Shown here piece by piece: positions 51,389-59,074 of a DNA stretch of 64,000 nucleotides; positions within the stretch are counted from its first letter, which is position 1; each line of letters starts with the position of its first letter. The position numbers and the translations under genes are program-made. The DNA comes from JBHOQS01 sp042408875. Lineage in GTDB: Bacteria > Chloroflexota > UBA11872 > JBHOQS01. The stretch lies in NCBI GenBank assembly GCA_042408875.1, contig JBHOQS010000001.1:62001-126000 (forward strand), written 5' to 3'. The notes under the pieces were generated by a model that worked only from the letters and a program-made list of their open reading frames with translations, was not told the origin of the DNA and did no database searches.

Positions 51389-51916
51389 CTAGCCACGAGC
51401 CACCCAGGCTCGTAGAGCCCGCCTGGTGTTCTCGAACGCAAGCTCGTGATCGGGGGGAAGAGCGCTGCGGGGGAAGAACGCCAGCTCGGAGGTCTCCTCG
51501 GCGTTGAGGCAGAGCTCGCCACCGACCACGCGACCCATATAGACGATGAGAACGATGCCGGCCGCAGTGTCGGCGTAGACGTCGAGGAGAGAAGTGACCT
51601 CGGCGCGCAGGCCGGTCTCTTCGAAGGTCTCGCGCACGGCAGCATCAGCCGGGTGTTCGTCGATCTCCACGAAGCCCGCGGGGAGATCCCACTTGCCAAC
51701 CGGCTCCCGCACACGCCGGCCCAGGAGCACTGCACCGTCCCGTTCGAGCACCAGTGCCGCGGCAACGCGCGGGTTTTCGTAATGGATGCGGCCGCAGGCT
51801 CTGCACACCAGCCTAGGCCGTCCTTCGACGATGCGCCGTTCGAACGCGCCAGCGCAGCGCGGACAGTAGCGCAGGAACTCATGCGGTTGGACGTGTGTGT
51901 GTCCCGACCCGACCAT
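51389..51916 (-). CDS. Nudix hydrolase with zinc ribbon
   Basis: A 175-residue protein. An N-terminal zinc ribbon (YCPRCAGAF ... LVCRACGRIHYENPR) precedes the Nudix domain with the box GFVEIDEHPADAAVRETFEE. The zinc ribbon and short size resemble a NudC-like NAD pyrophosphatase or a general Nudix family; the NudC SQPWPFPxS signature is absent, so the substrate is open. The start is uncertain: ATG at 51916 was chosen for a natural onset; a GTG at 51955 is possible, and neither has a good ribosome-binding site. Confidence 0.88.
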   Translation of the reverse strand: MVGSGHTHVQPHEFLRYCPRCAGAFERRIVEGRPRLVCRACGRIHYENPRVAAALVLERDGAVLLGRRVREPVGKWDLPAGFVEIDEHPADAAVRETFEETGLRAEVTSLLDVYADTAAGIVLIVYMGRVVGGELCLNAEETSELAFFPRSALPPDHELAFENTRRALRAWVARG

Positions 51917-52173
51917 CGCTGCTTGTTTACTGGAGGTGGCGGAACACCGCGTCACGACTTGCGAATTCTGGTGTCGCCAGTCTGGTATTGTAGCACAGTA
52001 ACCGCGCCTGCCAGGGCACGTTGGAACGTGTTAGAGGTTAGAGCGCGTGGAACGGCTTCGCAGGTGTGGCCGGTAATCGAGTATAGTTATGGTGTGCGCC
52101 GGTGTACCGGCGCACAACGAGCCGGCCCATCTGTGCAACGGCCGGTAGTGGCGGCACCGGCGTGGCGAATGAC

Positions 52174-53067
52174 ATGCGCCGCGGAGGACAACAGTCGCGC
52201 GGCGAGACACAGAAGCAGGAGTCCAGCACAGCAGGGCGCTACGTCCTCGGCGGGAAGATAGCCACGGGCGCAGGCGCGCGGTATGGCACGCGCGCCGTGC
52301 TCCGTCGGCGCGATCCTCTGGCTGCGCAGGAGCATCCTCGGGCGGGCGAGCCGAGCACTGGCGCTTCCGCGCAGGGCAGGGCAGCGCGGGCTGCCCGACC
52401 GGGCCGTGGCCGCTCGATTATTGAGCTCTTCGGTGGCGGCAAGCGCGGCTGGATACTGTACGTCCTCTTGATCCTCCCCGTCGTTGCGGTGCTGCTTGTC
52501 TTCGACGCCATTGCCCGGCTGATCCTGCCCGAAGACCGCCCGGTGTGGATGTTTCGCCGCAAGCGCACGGCGGCGCTCTATCTCCTGGCAGCAGGGCTTG
52601 CCTTGCTGCTCCTCTTCACACTGGCTAGTGCATGTGGGCGTGCCCGCGCGGGCCCCGGCCCGTCAGGCCCGCCCGCCACGCCGGCTGCCTCACCCACTGC
52701 GCCCCCCGCAGAGGGCGCAGCTCCCGGACAGGCGCAGCCCGGGCAACAGGTCGCGCAGGCGGCCGCTCCCCCTCAGCCCGCTGAAACGCCACAGGCTACA
52801 CTGCCTCCAGTGGTGCTGGTCACCCCAGCACCCGAGCGCGAGGGGAGCGGCCGGCGTATCGTGCGCGTGGCCAACACGGGCGGGGCAGGCGTGTATCTCC
52901 GCCGCTCGCCCCAACGTGCCGACCGCCTGCGCGCCTGGGTTGATGGCACGGAGCTCGAAGTGCTTGAGGAAGGGCCGCGCATCGGGGACGAGCTCTGGCT
53001 GAAGGTACGCGATCCTGCTGGGAATACCGGGTACGTGTCAGCGCGCTATACCGCACCGGCGCGGTAA
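52174..53067 (+). CDS. Membrane protein with C-terminal SH3b-like domain
   Basis: About 297 residues. The N-terminal 85 are disordered and basic, then two membrane helices at about residues 94-115 (GWILYVLLILPVVAVLLVF) and 133-155 (LYLLAAGLALLLLFTLASAC, ending in a lone Cys). A long Pro/Ala/Gln linker leads to a C-terminal domain (GGAGVYLRRSPQRADRLRAW, LWLKVRDPAGNTGYVSARY) resembling bacterial SH3b, which binds cell-wall peptides. The frame is open from GTG 52102; the start is unsure. The D,D-carboxypeptidase gene follows downstream. Confidence 0.7.
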   Translation: MRRGGQQSRGETQKQESSTAGRYVLGGKIATGAGARYGTRAVLRRRDPLAAQEHPRAGEPSTGASAQGRAARAARPGRGRSIIELFGGGKRGWILYVLLILPVVAVLLVFDAIARLILPEDRPVWMFRRKRTAALYLLAAGLALLLLFTLASACGRARAGPGPSGPPATPAASPTAPPAEGAAPGQAQPGQQVAQAAAPPQPAETPQATLPPVVLVTPAPEREGSGRRIVRVANTGGAGVYLRRSPQRADRLRAWVDGTELEVLEEGPRIGDELWLKVRDPAGNTGYVSARYTAPAR

Positions 53068-53222
53068 TCCTGCGGCAGCGCGACTTTCGCCCTGGCCGCG
53101 CGTCTTGACTCCGGTAGAGCTTGGTAGATAAAGTGCGCCTATCCCATCAGCGCCGCGCGCGCTCTCCGCGCGATGGCGGCGCCGGGAGCGATATCATCGT
53201 AGTCCTGCATGGGACACGCCTG

Positions 53223-54365
53223 ATGCCTGGCTCCCCTGCGAATCACCGAGCTCATGGCCCGGTGAACCGTCCTGCGGCCGCCCGGCTCGGATTACGGCAC
53301 GTGCATACGTCCACTCGCGCAGCGCGGGTCATTTGCGGGCGGGACGCGCTGGCAGGCGTGCGGCCGGGCCCCCGCCTGGCTCCGCCACGGCGCGTGCTGG
53401 CACCCCTCCGGGTCGTGGTCGCCCTGTCGGTGGCCCTCGCTGTGCTCATGCTCGTCACCGCCCAGGCCGGCCGTGACGGGCGCTATGCCGCCTCCCCTCA
53501 GGTTCCGGGGGGAGAGATGGGGCAGCTCGCCGCGCCGCCCGCCCCGACCGCCGTGCCGCGGTTCTACCAGCCGGAACCGCTCCGCATCGACATGGCGCGC
53601 GCCACGCCGCCGCTCAAGCCGGAGCCTCCGCAAGTCAACGCGCGAGCAGCAATCGCCATTGACATGCAGCGGATGCAGGCATTGTACGCCAAGGAGCCGC
53701 ACGCGCGCCTGCCTATCGCCAGCACGACCAAGATCGCCACCGCCTTGGTGGCCATCGAGCAGGCCGACCTCGACAAAGAAATCACTGTTTCGGCTCACGC
53801 CACTTCAGTCGAGCCGAATCACATGGGCCTGCGCGCTGGAGAAAAGCTCACCTTGCGCGAGCTTCTGTACGGCCTCATGCTCGACTCAGGGAACGATGCG
53901 GCAGAGGCCATTGCCGAAGGCGTCGCCGGTCGGGACACGTTTATCAAAATGATGAACGACAAGGCGTGGTCCCTCGGCCTGGAGAATACCAACTTCACCA
54001 ACCCTTCGGGCTTCGATGACCTGCAGCATTACTCCAGCGCCTATGACCTGGCCGTGCTGGCGAGCTACGCGATGAGAAAGCATGCCTTCTTCCGCGAACT
54101 CGTCGCCACAAAGCGTCAGATCATCTCACCCACGCCACAGCACGGCTGGTTCGGGCCCACCAACCTGAACCAGCTCCTCTGGACCTACCCTGGGGCGACG
54201 GGGGTGAAGCCCGGCTGGACGGAGCAGGCGAACTACACGCTGGTCGCTTCTGCTACGCGCGGGGAGCAGAGTGTGCTCGTCGTCGTGTTGGGCACGAACC
54301 GCCACTTCACTGACGCCACGTTGCTGCTCGACTACGGGTTCGCCCGGCTCAGCCAGGCTTCGTAG
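53223..54365 (+). CDS. D-alanyl-D-alanine carboxypeptidase-like protein
   Basis: A 380-residue penicillin-binding protein of the low-molecular-mass D,D-carboxypeptidase class. One membrane segment or signal lies at about residues 60-80. The active-site motifs are Ser167-Lys170 in ASTTKIA, Ser222-Gly-Asn in LDSGNDAA and Lys329-Pro-Gly in TGVKPGWT; the third is KPG rather than the usual KTG. It trims cell-wall stem peptides. The ATG at 53223 was chosen; the frame is open from 53121 without support. Its end overlaps the convergent LCP gene by 17 bp. Confidence 0.9.
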   Translation: MPGSPANHRAHGPVNRPAAARLGLRHVHTSTRAARVICGRDALAGVRPGPRLAPPRRVLAPLRVVVALSVALAVLMLVTAQAGRDGRYAASPQVPGGEMGQLAAPPAPTAVPRFYQPEPLRIDMARATPPLKPEPPQVNARAAIAIDMQRMQALYAKEPHARLPIASTTKIATALVAIEQADLDKEITVSAHATSVEPNHMGLRAGEKLTLRELLYGLMLDSGNDAAEAIAEGVAGRDTFIKMMNDKAWSLGLENTNFTNPSGFDDLQHYSSAYDLAVLASYAMRKHAFFRELVATKRQIISPTPQHGWFGPTNLNQLLWTYPGATGVKPGWTEQANYTLVASATRGEQSVLVVVLGTNRHFTDATLLLDYGFARLSQAS

Positions 54366-55926
54366 CCAGCAGCTCTGCCAGCCGCCGCTGGATGGCCGCC
54401 TGGTCCGGCACGATACTGTAGAGCGAGCGGCTGTTGATCTCTCGCCCGAACTCTGGAGGCGCCAGCACGAGCGTCACCACGTCCTGAGGTTCGATCTGCC
54501 GCGCCAGCCCTGCCAGCAGGATCGCTTCGCGCAGGCCCAGGTCGGTCTCGACCAGCGTCGCCAGGTCTGGCGCCATCTCGAGCACACGCAGCGCGGTAGT
54601 GGGCTCGCCCAGCCGCGAACGCAGCGCCAGCAAGACACTCTGCTGCCGTCTCGACCGTTCGAAGTCGCTCGACTCATGGCGCGAGCGAACGTACTGCAAG
54701 GCGGTGGCGCCGGACATCCACTGCACGCCCGCGGGGATGAAGATGCGTTCGAGGCGGTAATCCTCCGTCGGGTACTGGTTATCCTTCACCGGCCGCACCA
54801 CGTCCAGCACGACACCGCCGAATGCATCGACGATGCGGGTGAAGCCGTCGAAGCGCACGGCAGCGTAATAGTGCACCGGCACGCCGGTCAGCGACGCAAC
54901 CGTGCGCTTGAGCAGTTCCGGGCCGCCCAGGGCGAAAGCCGCGTTGATTTTCCCCTGGCCGCGGTCCGGCATGGTGACCCACAGGTCGCGCGGGAGAGAG
55001 ACGAGGATCGCGCGCCGCTCTACCGGGTCAAGGCTGAGCAACAGGATGGCATCGGTATTCCCCACGATGCCGCGCTGCCGTTCATCGGGCCGGGTATCCA
55101 GTCCCAGGAGCAAGATCGTCACGCGCTCGGTGCCGCTCCAGGCTGGCCACACCAGCGGAGCAGGCTGCGCCGGGCCTGCTCCAGTTGTCGGGACTATCGT
55201 AGGCACTGGCGTCACCGGGACGGGGGTCTCCGTCGGTGGCGTTCCGCCGGAGGCAGGCATGTCGATCTCAGCAAGAGCAGCGGCCAATCGCTGCAGCTCA
55301 CCCGCCAGGTAGATGGCGAAGGCCGCCGGCATGGCGTACAGGGCAGCGGTGATTGCGGTGGCCAGGGCAGCGCGGCGGATCCCTGGCACAGGCAGCCGCA
55401 CCGAGAGATGGCACAGGTCCACCAGCGACCAGACATGGATCACCAGCATCGCACTCAGGGCCAGCAAGACGATGCTGAGCGGCCGCTGCGGTGCCTCGAC
55501 CAGGCTTAGGAGGAGCTCATAGTCGTCGAACACGTGGCCCAGCGAAGGAGCCAGAGCCGCTGGCGGCAGGCAGGCCGCGCCGGAGAAGAAGGCGGCCTTC
55601 CACCAGGAACGGCGAGCACACACATGGCCCAGCCCCGGCACCAGGATGCCGGCTGCCAGGGCCATCCAACCTGGCGGAGCTGGAAGCAGACGGTCAGTGT
55701 CGGTCCCGCCCGCGCGCGCTGGTGGGATGGGCGAGAGAGTGGTGCCCTCGCGTGGGGCAGCAGGCACGGTGAGGTCGCCCTGGTCGTCGCCCATTGCCGA
55801 AAGCCCCAGCTTCACCAGGTCCTGTTCACCGGCCGGGGCTGCGGCCGGTTCAGAACTTACTTCCCCGGCATCACGTCGTGTCGCCGTGCCTGGTCGCGTC
55901 CTGGTACCGTCCGTCCTCGTACCCAA
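54349..55926 (-). CDS. LytR-CpsA-Psr (LCP) family cell-envelope protein
   Basis: Up to 525 residues. A Pro/Ala/Gly N-terminus is followed by four or five membrane helices (about residues 85-235), then an extracytoplasmic LCP domain: ERVTILLLGLDTRPDERQ, GNTDAILLLSLDPVERRAILVSLPRDLW, GKINAAFALGGPELL, RFDGFTRIVDAFGGVVLDV and ALQYVRSRHESSDFERSRRQQ. These enzymes attach anionic polymers or glycans to peptidoglycan. The membrane block is longer than in most LCP proteins. The start is uncertain: TTG at 55926 or ATG at 55794. It is convergent with the carboxypeptidase gene. Confidence 0.88.
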   Translation of the reverse strand: MGTRTDGTRTRPGTATRRDAGEVSSEPAAAPAGEQDLVKLGLSAMGDDQGDLTVPAAPREGTTLSPIPPARAGGTDTDRLLPAPPGWMALAAGILVPGLGHVCARRSWWKAAFFSGAACLPPAALAPSLGHVFDDYELLLSLVEAPQRPLSIVLLALSAMLVIHVWSLVDLCHLSVRLPVPGIRRAALATAITAALYAMPAAFAIYLAGELQRLAAALAEIDMPASGGTPPTETPVPVTPVPTIVPTTGAGPAQPAPLVWPAWSGTERVTILLLGLDTRPDERQRGIVGNTDAILLLSLDPVERRAILVSLPRDLWVTMPDRGQGKINAAFALGGPELLKRTVASLTGVPVHYYAAVRFDGFTRIVDAFGGVVLDVVRPVKDNQYPTEDYRLERIFIPAGVQWMSGATALQYVRSRHESSDFERSRRQQSVLLALRSRLGEPTTALRVLEMAPDLATLVETDLGLREAILLAGLARQIEPQDVVTLVLAPPEFGREINSRSLYSIVPDQAAIQRRLAELLATKPG

Positions 55927-55982
55927 GCCAAGGTGGGATCTCCATGGCTCTGTGCCTGGCGTCTGCGGGTTTCACCTTGGCT

Positions 55983-56762
55983 TTAGTTTAGTGCCATCAA
56001 GGATACCCGCGCGCGCCGCTCCTGTCGAGCACGGTCACCGTTCGGGCCATGCCGAGTGAGGCGCCACTTGAGCCGGCGATAGCTCTCGATTGTGCCAGCG
56101 AGGTGTGCCAGGCCCAGGCAGTAGGCGGCCAGCACATCGCTGGCCCAGTGCTGCCCGTTGTAGATCCGCGAGGGACCGACCAGAGCGATCAGGCTCCCTG
56201 TCAGCACCAGCATAAGGGTGCGCAGCCGTGACGGCTTCAGGTGCGCATACGCCAGGTAGAACAAGAAGCCGTAAAACGTAACATAATGTACCGTGTGGCC
56301 GCTGGGGAAGCTGTGATCACGCAGGGGGAACCACACGCGCACGAGCTGCTGGTCAGGACGGGGACGCCCCACGCCAAGCTTGATCAGGCCGGAGAAGGCG
56401 CCGGCCAGGAAGGTGCTCAGGCAGTACACTGCTTCCAGACGGTGGCGCCGGAGCCAGAGCGCTGTTGCGGTGGCGGCAACCAGGGCATATGAGAAGGGCG
56501 GGAAGCCGGGCAGGCTCACCAGGCGCATCGCCAGATCGAAGCCGGGAAGGCGCACGCGCTGGAGCCGCTGCGTCAGTGGCAGATCCCACCGCAGCAGCCC
56601 GCCGCGCTGGACCAGATACGTGAGCGCACCAAAGACGCCCAGCGCAGCGATGACCGCCAGCTCGAACGCACGGGTCCGCCGCTGGCGCTCTACCCGATTG
56701 TACTCCGGCTCAGCGCTGTCCGACTCGGTGCTCTCCAAGGTGCTCGCCACGACCACTGGCAT
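55983..56762 (-). CDS. PAP2-family phosphatase
   Basis: A 259-residue membrane protein with about six hydrophobic helices. It has the three phosphatase motifs KLGVGRPRP (motif 1), PSGHTVHYV (motif 2, PSGH) and SRIYNGQHWASDV (motif 3, His nucleophile region). It could dephosphorylate undecaprenyl-pyrophosphate, phosphatidic acid or another lipid phosphate. The ATG at 56762 was chosen since earlier residues overlap other signals. It lies between LCP and the receiver gene, and may serve lipid carrier recycling. Confidence 0.9.
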   Translation of the reverse strand: MPVVVASTLESTESDSAEPEYNRVERQRRTRAFELAVIAALGVFGALTYLVQRGGLLRWDLPLTQRLQRVRLPGFDLAMRLVSLPGFPPFSYALVAATATALWLRRHRLEAVYCLSTFLAGAFSGLIKLGVGRPRPDQQLVRVWFPLRDHSFPSGHTVHYVTFYGFLFYLAYAHLKPSRLRTLMLVLTGSLIALVGPSRIYNGQHWASDVLAAYCLGLAHLAGTIESYRRLKWRLTRHGPNGDRARQERRARVSLMALN

Positions 56763-56919
56763 GGTGCAGCGTGTCCCAGGACGGTGACGAAAGTACTGTG
56801 CCGGCATAGCCGAAGGTACCGCGCCGGTTCTCCAAACGTCCAGGCGTCTGGTAGGCTGGCGCCAAGAGCCGGCGCCGTGGCGCCGGCTTACCTGACAGGG
56901 GAGAAGACACCGGCGCAAG

Positions 56920-57264
56920 ATGGATGGGTATATCCTGTTGGTGGAGGACGACCACGCGGTACGTGAGCTTCTGGTGGATCTGCTCTCGGACGCTGGCTAC
57001 CAGGTGATCGGCGTCCAATCGCTCGTGGAAGCGCATGCCACGATCTCGGCCCGGCAGCCCTCGCTTGTGCTGCTCAACCAGCGACTTCCGGATGGCGACG
57101 GCACCAGCCTGCTCCCCGCCCTGCATCCCGCTCCGCCCCCGGTCATCGTCCTGTCGGGACAGGCCGCGCCGCCTGTGTTGCCGGCCGGCGTCCTCCACTG
57201 GTTGCAGAAGCCGTTTGACCTTCAAGACCTGCTTGCAGCAGTGGCAACGTATTACGCCCCGTAA
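56920..57264 (+). CDS. Stand-alone receiver-domain protein with Asn at the phospho-site
   Basis: A 114-residue receiver domain with the acidic pair ILLVEDDH (Glu9, Asp10, Asp11), a hydrophobic strand LVLLNQRLPDGDG in which the phospho-acceptor position is Asn53 (codon AAC), Ser79 in VIVLSG and Lys97 in LQKPFD. Without an aspartate at 53 it cannot be phosphorylated in the usual way, so it is probably a pseudo-receiver with a fixed conformation or a protein-binding role. The start has GGGGAGAAG upstream. Its last 13 bp overlap the convergent gene. Confidence 0.88.
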   Translation: MDGYILLVEDDHAVRELLVDLLSDAGYQVIGVQSLVEAHATISARQPSLVLLNQRLPDGDGTSLLPALHPAPPPVIVLSGQAAPPVLPAGVLHWLQKPFDLQDLLAAVATYYAP

Positions 57265-57761
57265 TCGTGCTGGTCTGCAGCGGCGGGGGGGTCAGGTGGC
57301 GCAGAGAGCGCGAAGCCATCCCCCCTGGCCAGTGCTTCCTGCTCGAGCTGGCGCAGGCGGTCGAACTGCCTGGTCTTGAGATAGTACGCCTCCCGCCGCA
57401 GCCGGATCAGGCGGTCGTTGAACAGCATCCAGTCGTTGAAGTAGCGTTCGCGATTGTCAACCGGCACAGGATCCGGCGCGTCGATATCCCCGGCGTAGGG
57501 TGCGAGCACCAGCGACGAGAGGCGGATCATACCCCAGACCAGCACGAGACAGATGGCCTCGATAGCGAGGGCGGGGAAGATGCCCCAGTCGATGCCGAAC
57601 TCCACCTTGAGCCAGCGCGGGATCAGCAGGAACGAGAGCGCCAGACTGACGATCGTGAACGTAATTGCTAGAGTGACGAGTGTGACAGCCAGGAGCACCC
57701 GCACGACGGCCGAGGTGTCGGAATGCGGATCGATCACTGGCAGGCTGCTTAACCAGCGCAC
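57252..57761 (-). CDS. Two-helix membrane protein of unknown function
   Basis: A 169-residue protein starting at the GTG 57761 with GAGGGTGG about 8 bases upstream. Two membrane helices occupy about residues 18-45 and 60-80. A cytoplasmic-like C-terminal part is helical and charged (RYFNDWMLFNDRLIRLRREA, YLKTRQFDRLRQLEQEALAR), possibly a coiled coil. No known family. It overlaps the end of the pseudo-receiver gene by 13 bp on the other strand. The frame to 57866 is open but the added residues look non-coding. Confidence 0.6.
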   Translation of the reverse strand: MRWLSSLPVIDPHSDTSAVVRVLLAVTLVTLAITFTIVSLALSFLLIPRWLKVEFGIDWGIFPALAIEAICLVLVWGMIRLSSLVLAPYAGDIDAPDPVPVDNRERYFNDWMLFNDRLIRLRREAYYLKTRQFDRLRQLEQEALARGDGFALSAPPDPPAAADQHDYGA

Positions 57762-57973
57762 AGAACCACCCTCGCCAGGCTCATCACGCCCGGAACCGGC
57801 CGGGCACCGGCGCCTCCTCCCGAGCCTGCATCCAACCGGTACAGCCCACCTACATCGGTACAGCATACCTACCTACATCTTAGGTAGATGCTCGGGCACC
57901 GGAGGCAAGCGCATCCACTGTCAATTATCGTGAGCCTGCCGCCCCGGCGCAAGGAGCACGGGCGCGCTGAGAG

Positions 57974-58003
57974 TTGCTACCGGCCACGGCGGTATGTTAG
58001 AAT
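57974..58003 (+). promoter_or_regulatory. Promoter of the tRNA cluster
   Basis: TTGCTA (57974-57979) and TAGAAT (57998-58003), 18 bp apart, lie about 110 bp upstream of the tRNA-Gln gene and point towards the cluster. Confidence 0.5.
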
Positions 58004-58114
58004 ACGGTGCGCAGCGCCGAGCGGCGGCGGGATGTGTGGGCGCGTGCTGCCGGCTGAACCGCGTAGAGTGTACCCTCTTTGGTCGGTGTTCCGTGCACAG
58101 AGTACGGCGAACCT

Positions 58115-58185
58115 TGCGGTGTGGTGTAGCGGTAGCACGACAGCCTTTGGAGCTGGAAGCCTAGGTTCGAATCCTAGCACCGCAG
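58115..58185 (+). tRNA. tRNA-Gln (TTG)
   Basis: A cloverleaf of 71 nt can be folded: acceptor TGCGGTG/CACCGCA, D-arm GTGT-GCAC, anticodon loop CTTTGGA giving TTG, and T-arm CTAGG-TTCGAAT-CCTAG. The pair A27-G43 at the top of the anticodon stem is a mismatch. The 3' CCA is not encoded (CCG follows). Confidence 0.9.
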
Positions 58186-58224
58186 CCGCAGGTCCTGCCG
58201 GTGCTGGTGGCGAGCGTAGGGAAT

Positions 58225-58300
58225 GCCCCGATAGCTCAGTAGGCAGAGCACAGTCTTGGTAAGACTGGGGTCACCGGTTCGATCCCGGTTCGGGGCTCCA
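58225..58300 (+). tRNA. tRNA-Thr (GGT)
   Basis: Acceptor GCCCCGA/TCGGGGC, D-arm GCTC-GAGC, anticodon stem CAGTC/GACTG with loop TTGGTAA (anticodon GGT), T-arm ACCGG-TTCGATC-CCGGT. The discriminator T and encoded CCA end at 58300. Confidence 0.95.
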
Positions 58301-58341
58301 GCCTAGGGAGCGGAGCGCCTAGCTCTGCAGCAGGTTCACAG

Positions 58342-58419
58342 CGGGGAGTAGCTCAGCCTGGTTAGAGCGCAGCGTTCGGGACGCTGAGGCCGGAGGTTCA
58401 AATCCTCTCTCCCCGACCA
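58342..58419 (+). tRNA. tRNA-Pro (CGG)
   Basis: Acceptor CGGGGAG/CTCCCCG, anticodon stem CAGCG/CGCTG with loop TTCGGGA (anticodon CGG), T-arm GGAGG-TTCAAAT-CCTCT with one wobble. The discriminator A and encoded CCA end at 58419. Confidence 0.94.
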
Positions 58420-58464
58420 GGGGTGCTGATAGGACCCACTCCCCAAGGAGCGCAGCGGCTGCGC

Positions 58465-58470
58465 TATAAT
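58465..58470 (+). promoter_or_regulatory. -10 element between tRNA-Pro and tRNA-Ala
   Basis: TATAAT at 58465-58470 lies 28 bp before the tRNA-Ala gene, which may therefore have its own promoter. No good -35 box is seen. Confidence 0.35.
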
Positions 58471-58497
58471 GGTTGTTGGACTGAGACGCATATTCGT

Positions 58498-58573
58498 GGG
58501 GATGTAGCTCAGCTGGGAGAGCGGTTGAATCGCACTCAACAGGTCGGGGGTTCGAGTCCCCCCATCTCCACCA
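58498..58573 (+). tRNA. tRNA-Ala (CGC)
   Basis: Acceptor GGGGATG/CATCTCC (one G-T pair), D-arm GCTC-GAGC, anticodon stem GTTGA/TCAAC with loop ATCGCAC (anticodon CGC), T-arm GGGGG-TTCGAGT-CCCCC. The discriminator A and encoded CCA end at 58573. Confidence 0.95.
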
Positions 58574-59074
58574 CTACGCCGCCGGGGTATGAACTCCGGA
58601 GCGAGGTGAGGCTGCGTGGTCTACGCAGCCTTTCGGCGTCTTACAACGTTTTTCCGCACTCGTCCCTCCACGATCAGCGGCCGGGCCTGCACGCTTCCCG
58701 CTGAGGGGGCGGGCGTAGAGTGGCGCGCCGGGTAGGGGCACGCTCGCTGGTGAGGCTCGGCTTCGACTATTCTCCTGTGGCCTGCGGCATGATGTGCGCC
58801 TGGAGCGGGAGCGCTCGGGTGGCGGTCGTGAGCAGGGCGGTCGAGCCCTGGAGTAAGGCGTCCGGCTGAGCGGTGAACGACGCTCACGGTGGCTGGCCGC
58901 TGTGGTAGGATGGGGAGCGAGGCACTGATTGTGCCATCACGACTGTGCCAGTGCACGCCTGGCATGAAGACATGGCGGTGCCGTTATGGCTCGTGAGGCA
59001 CGTTCCGGCGGGCCGGCAGGACCGGCAGCCCGGTTCTGGCTGGAACGCCGGTTGCTGCGGAGAGGACGGTGGAG
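58574..59074. other. Intergenic region between tRNA cluster and sigma factor gene
   Basis: Apart from the hairpin at 58610-58633, no gene or RNA is recognised. Frames on both strands lack family features. The sigma factor promoter should lie towards the right end, but no consensus pair was found. Confidence 0.45.
58610..58633 (+). terminator. Terminator hairpin after the tRNA cluster
   Basis: GGCTGCGT (58610-58617), a 5-base loop and ACGCAGCC (58623-58630), followed by TTT, 37 bp after tRNA-Ala. Confidence 0.7.
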
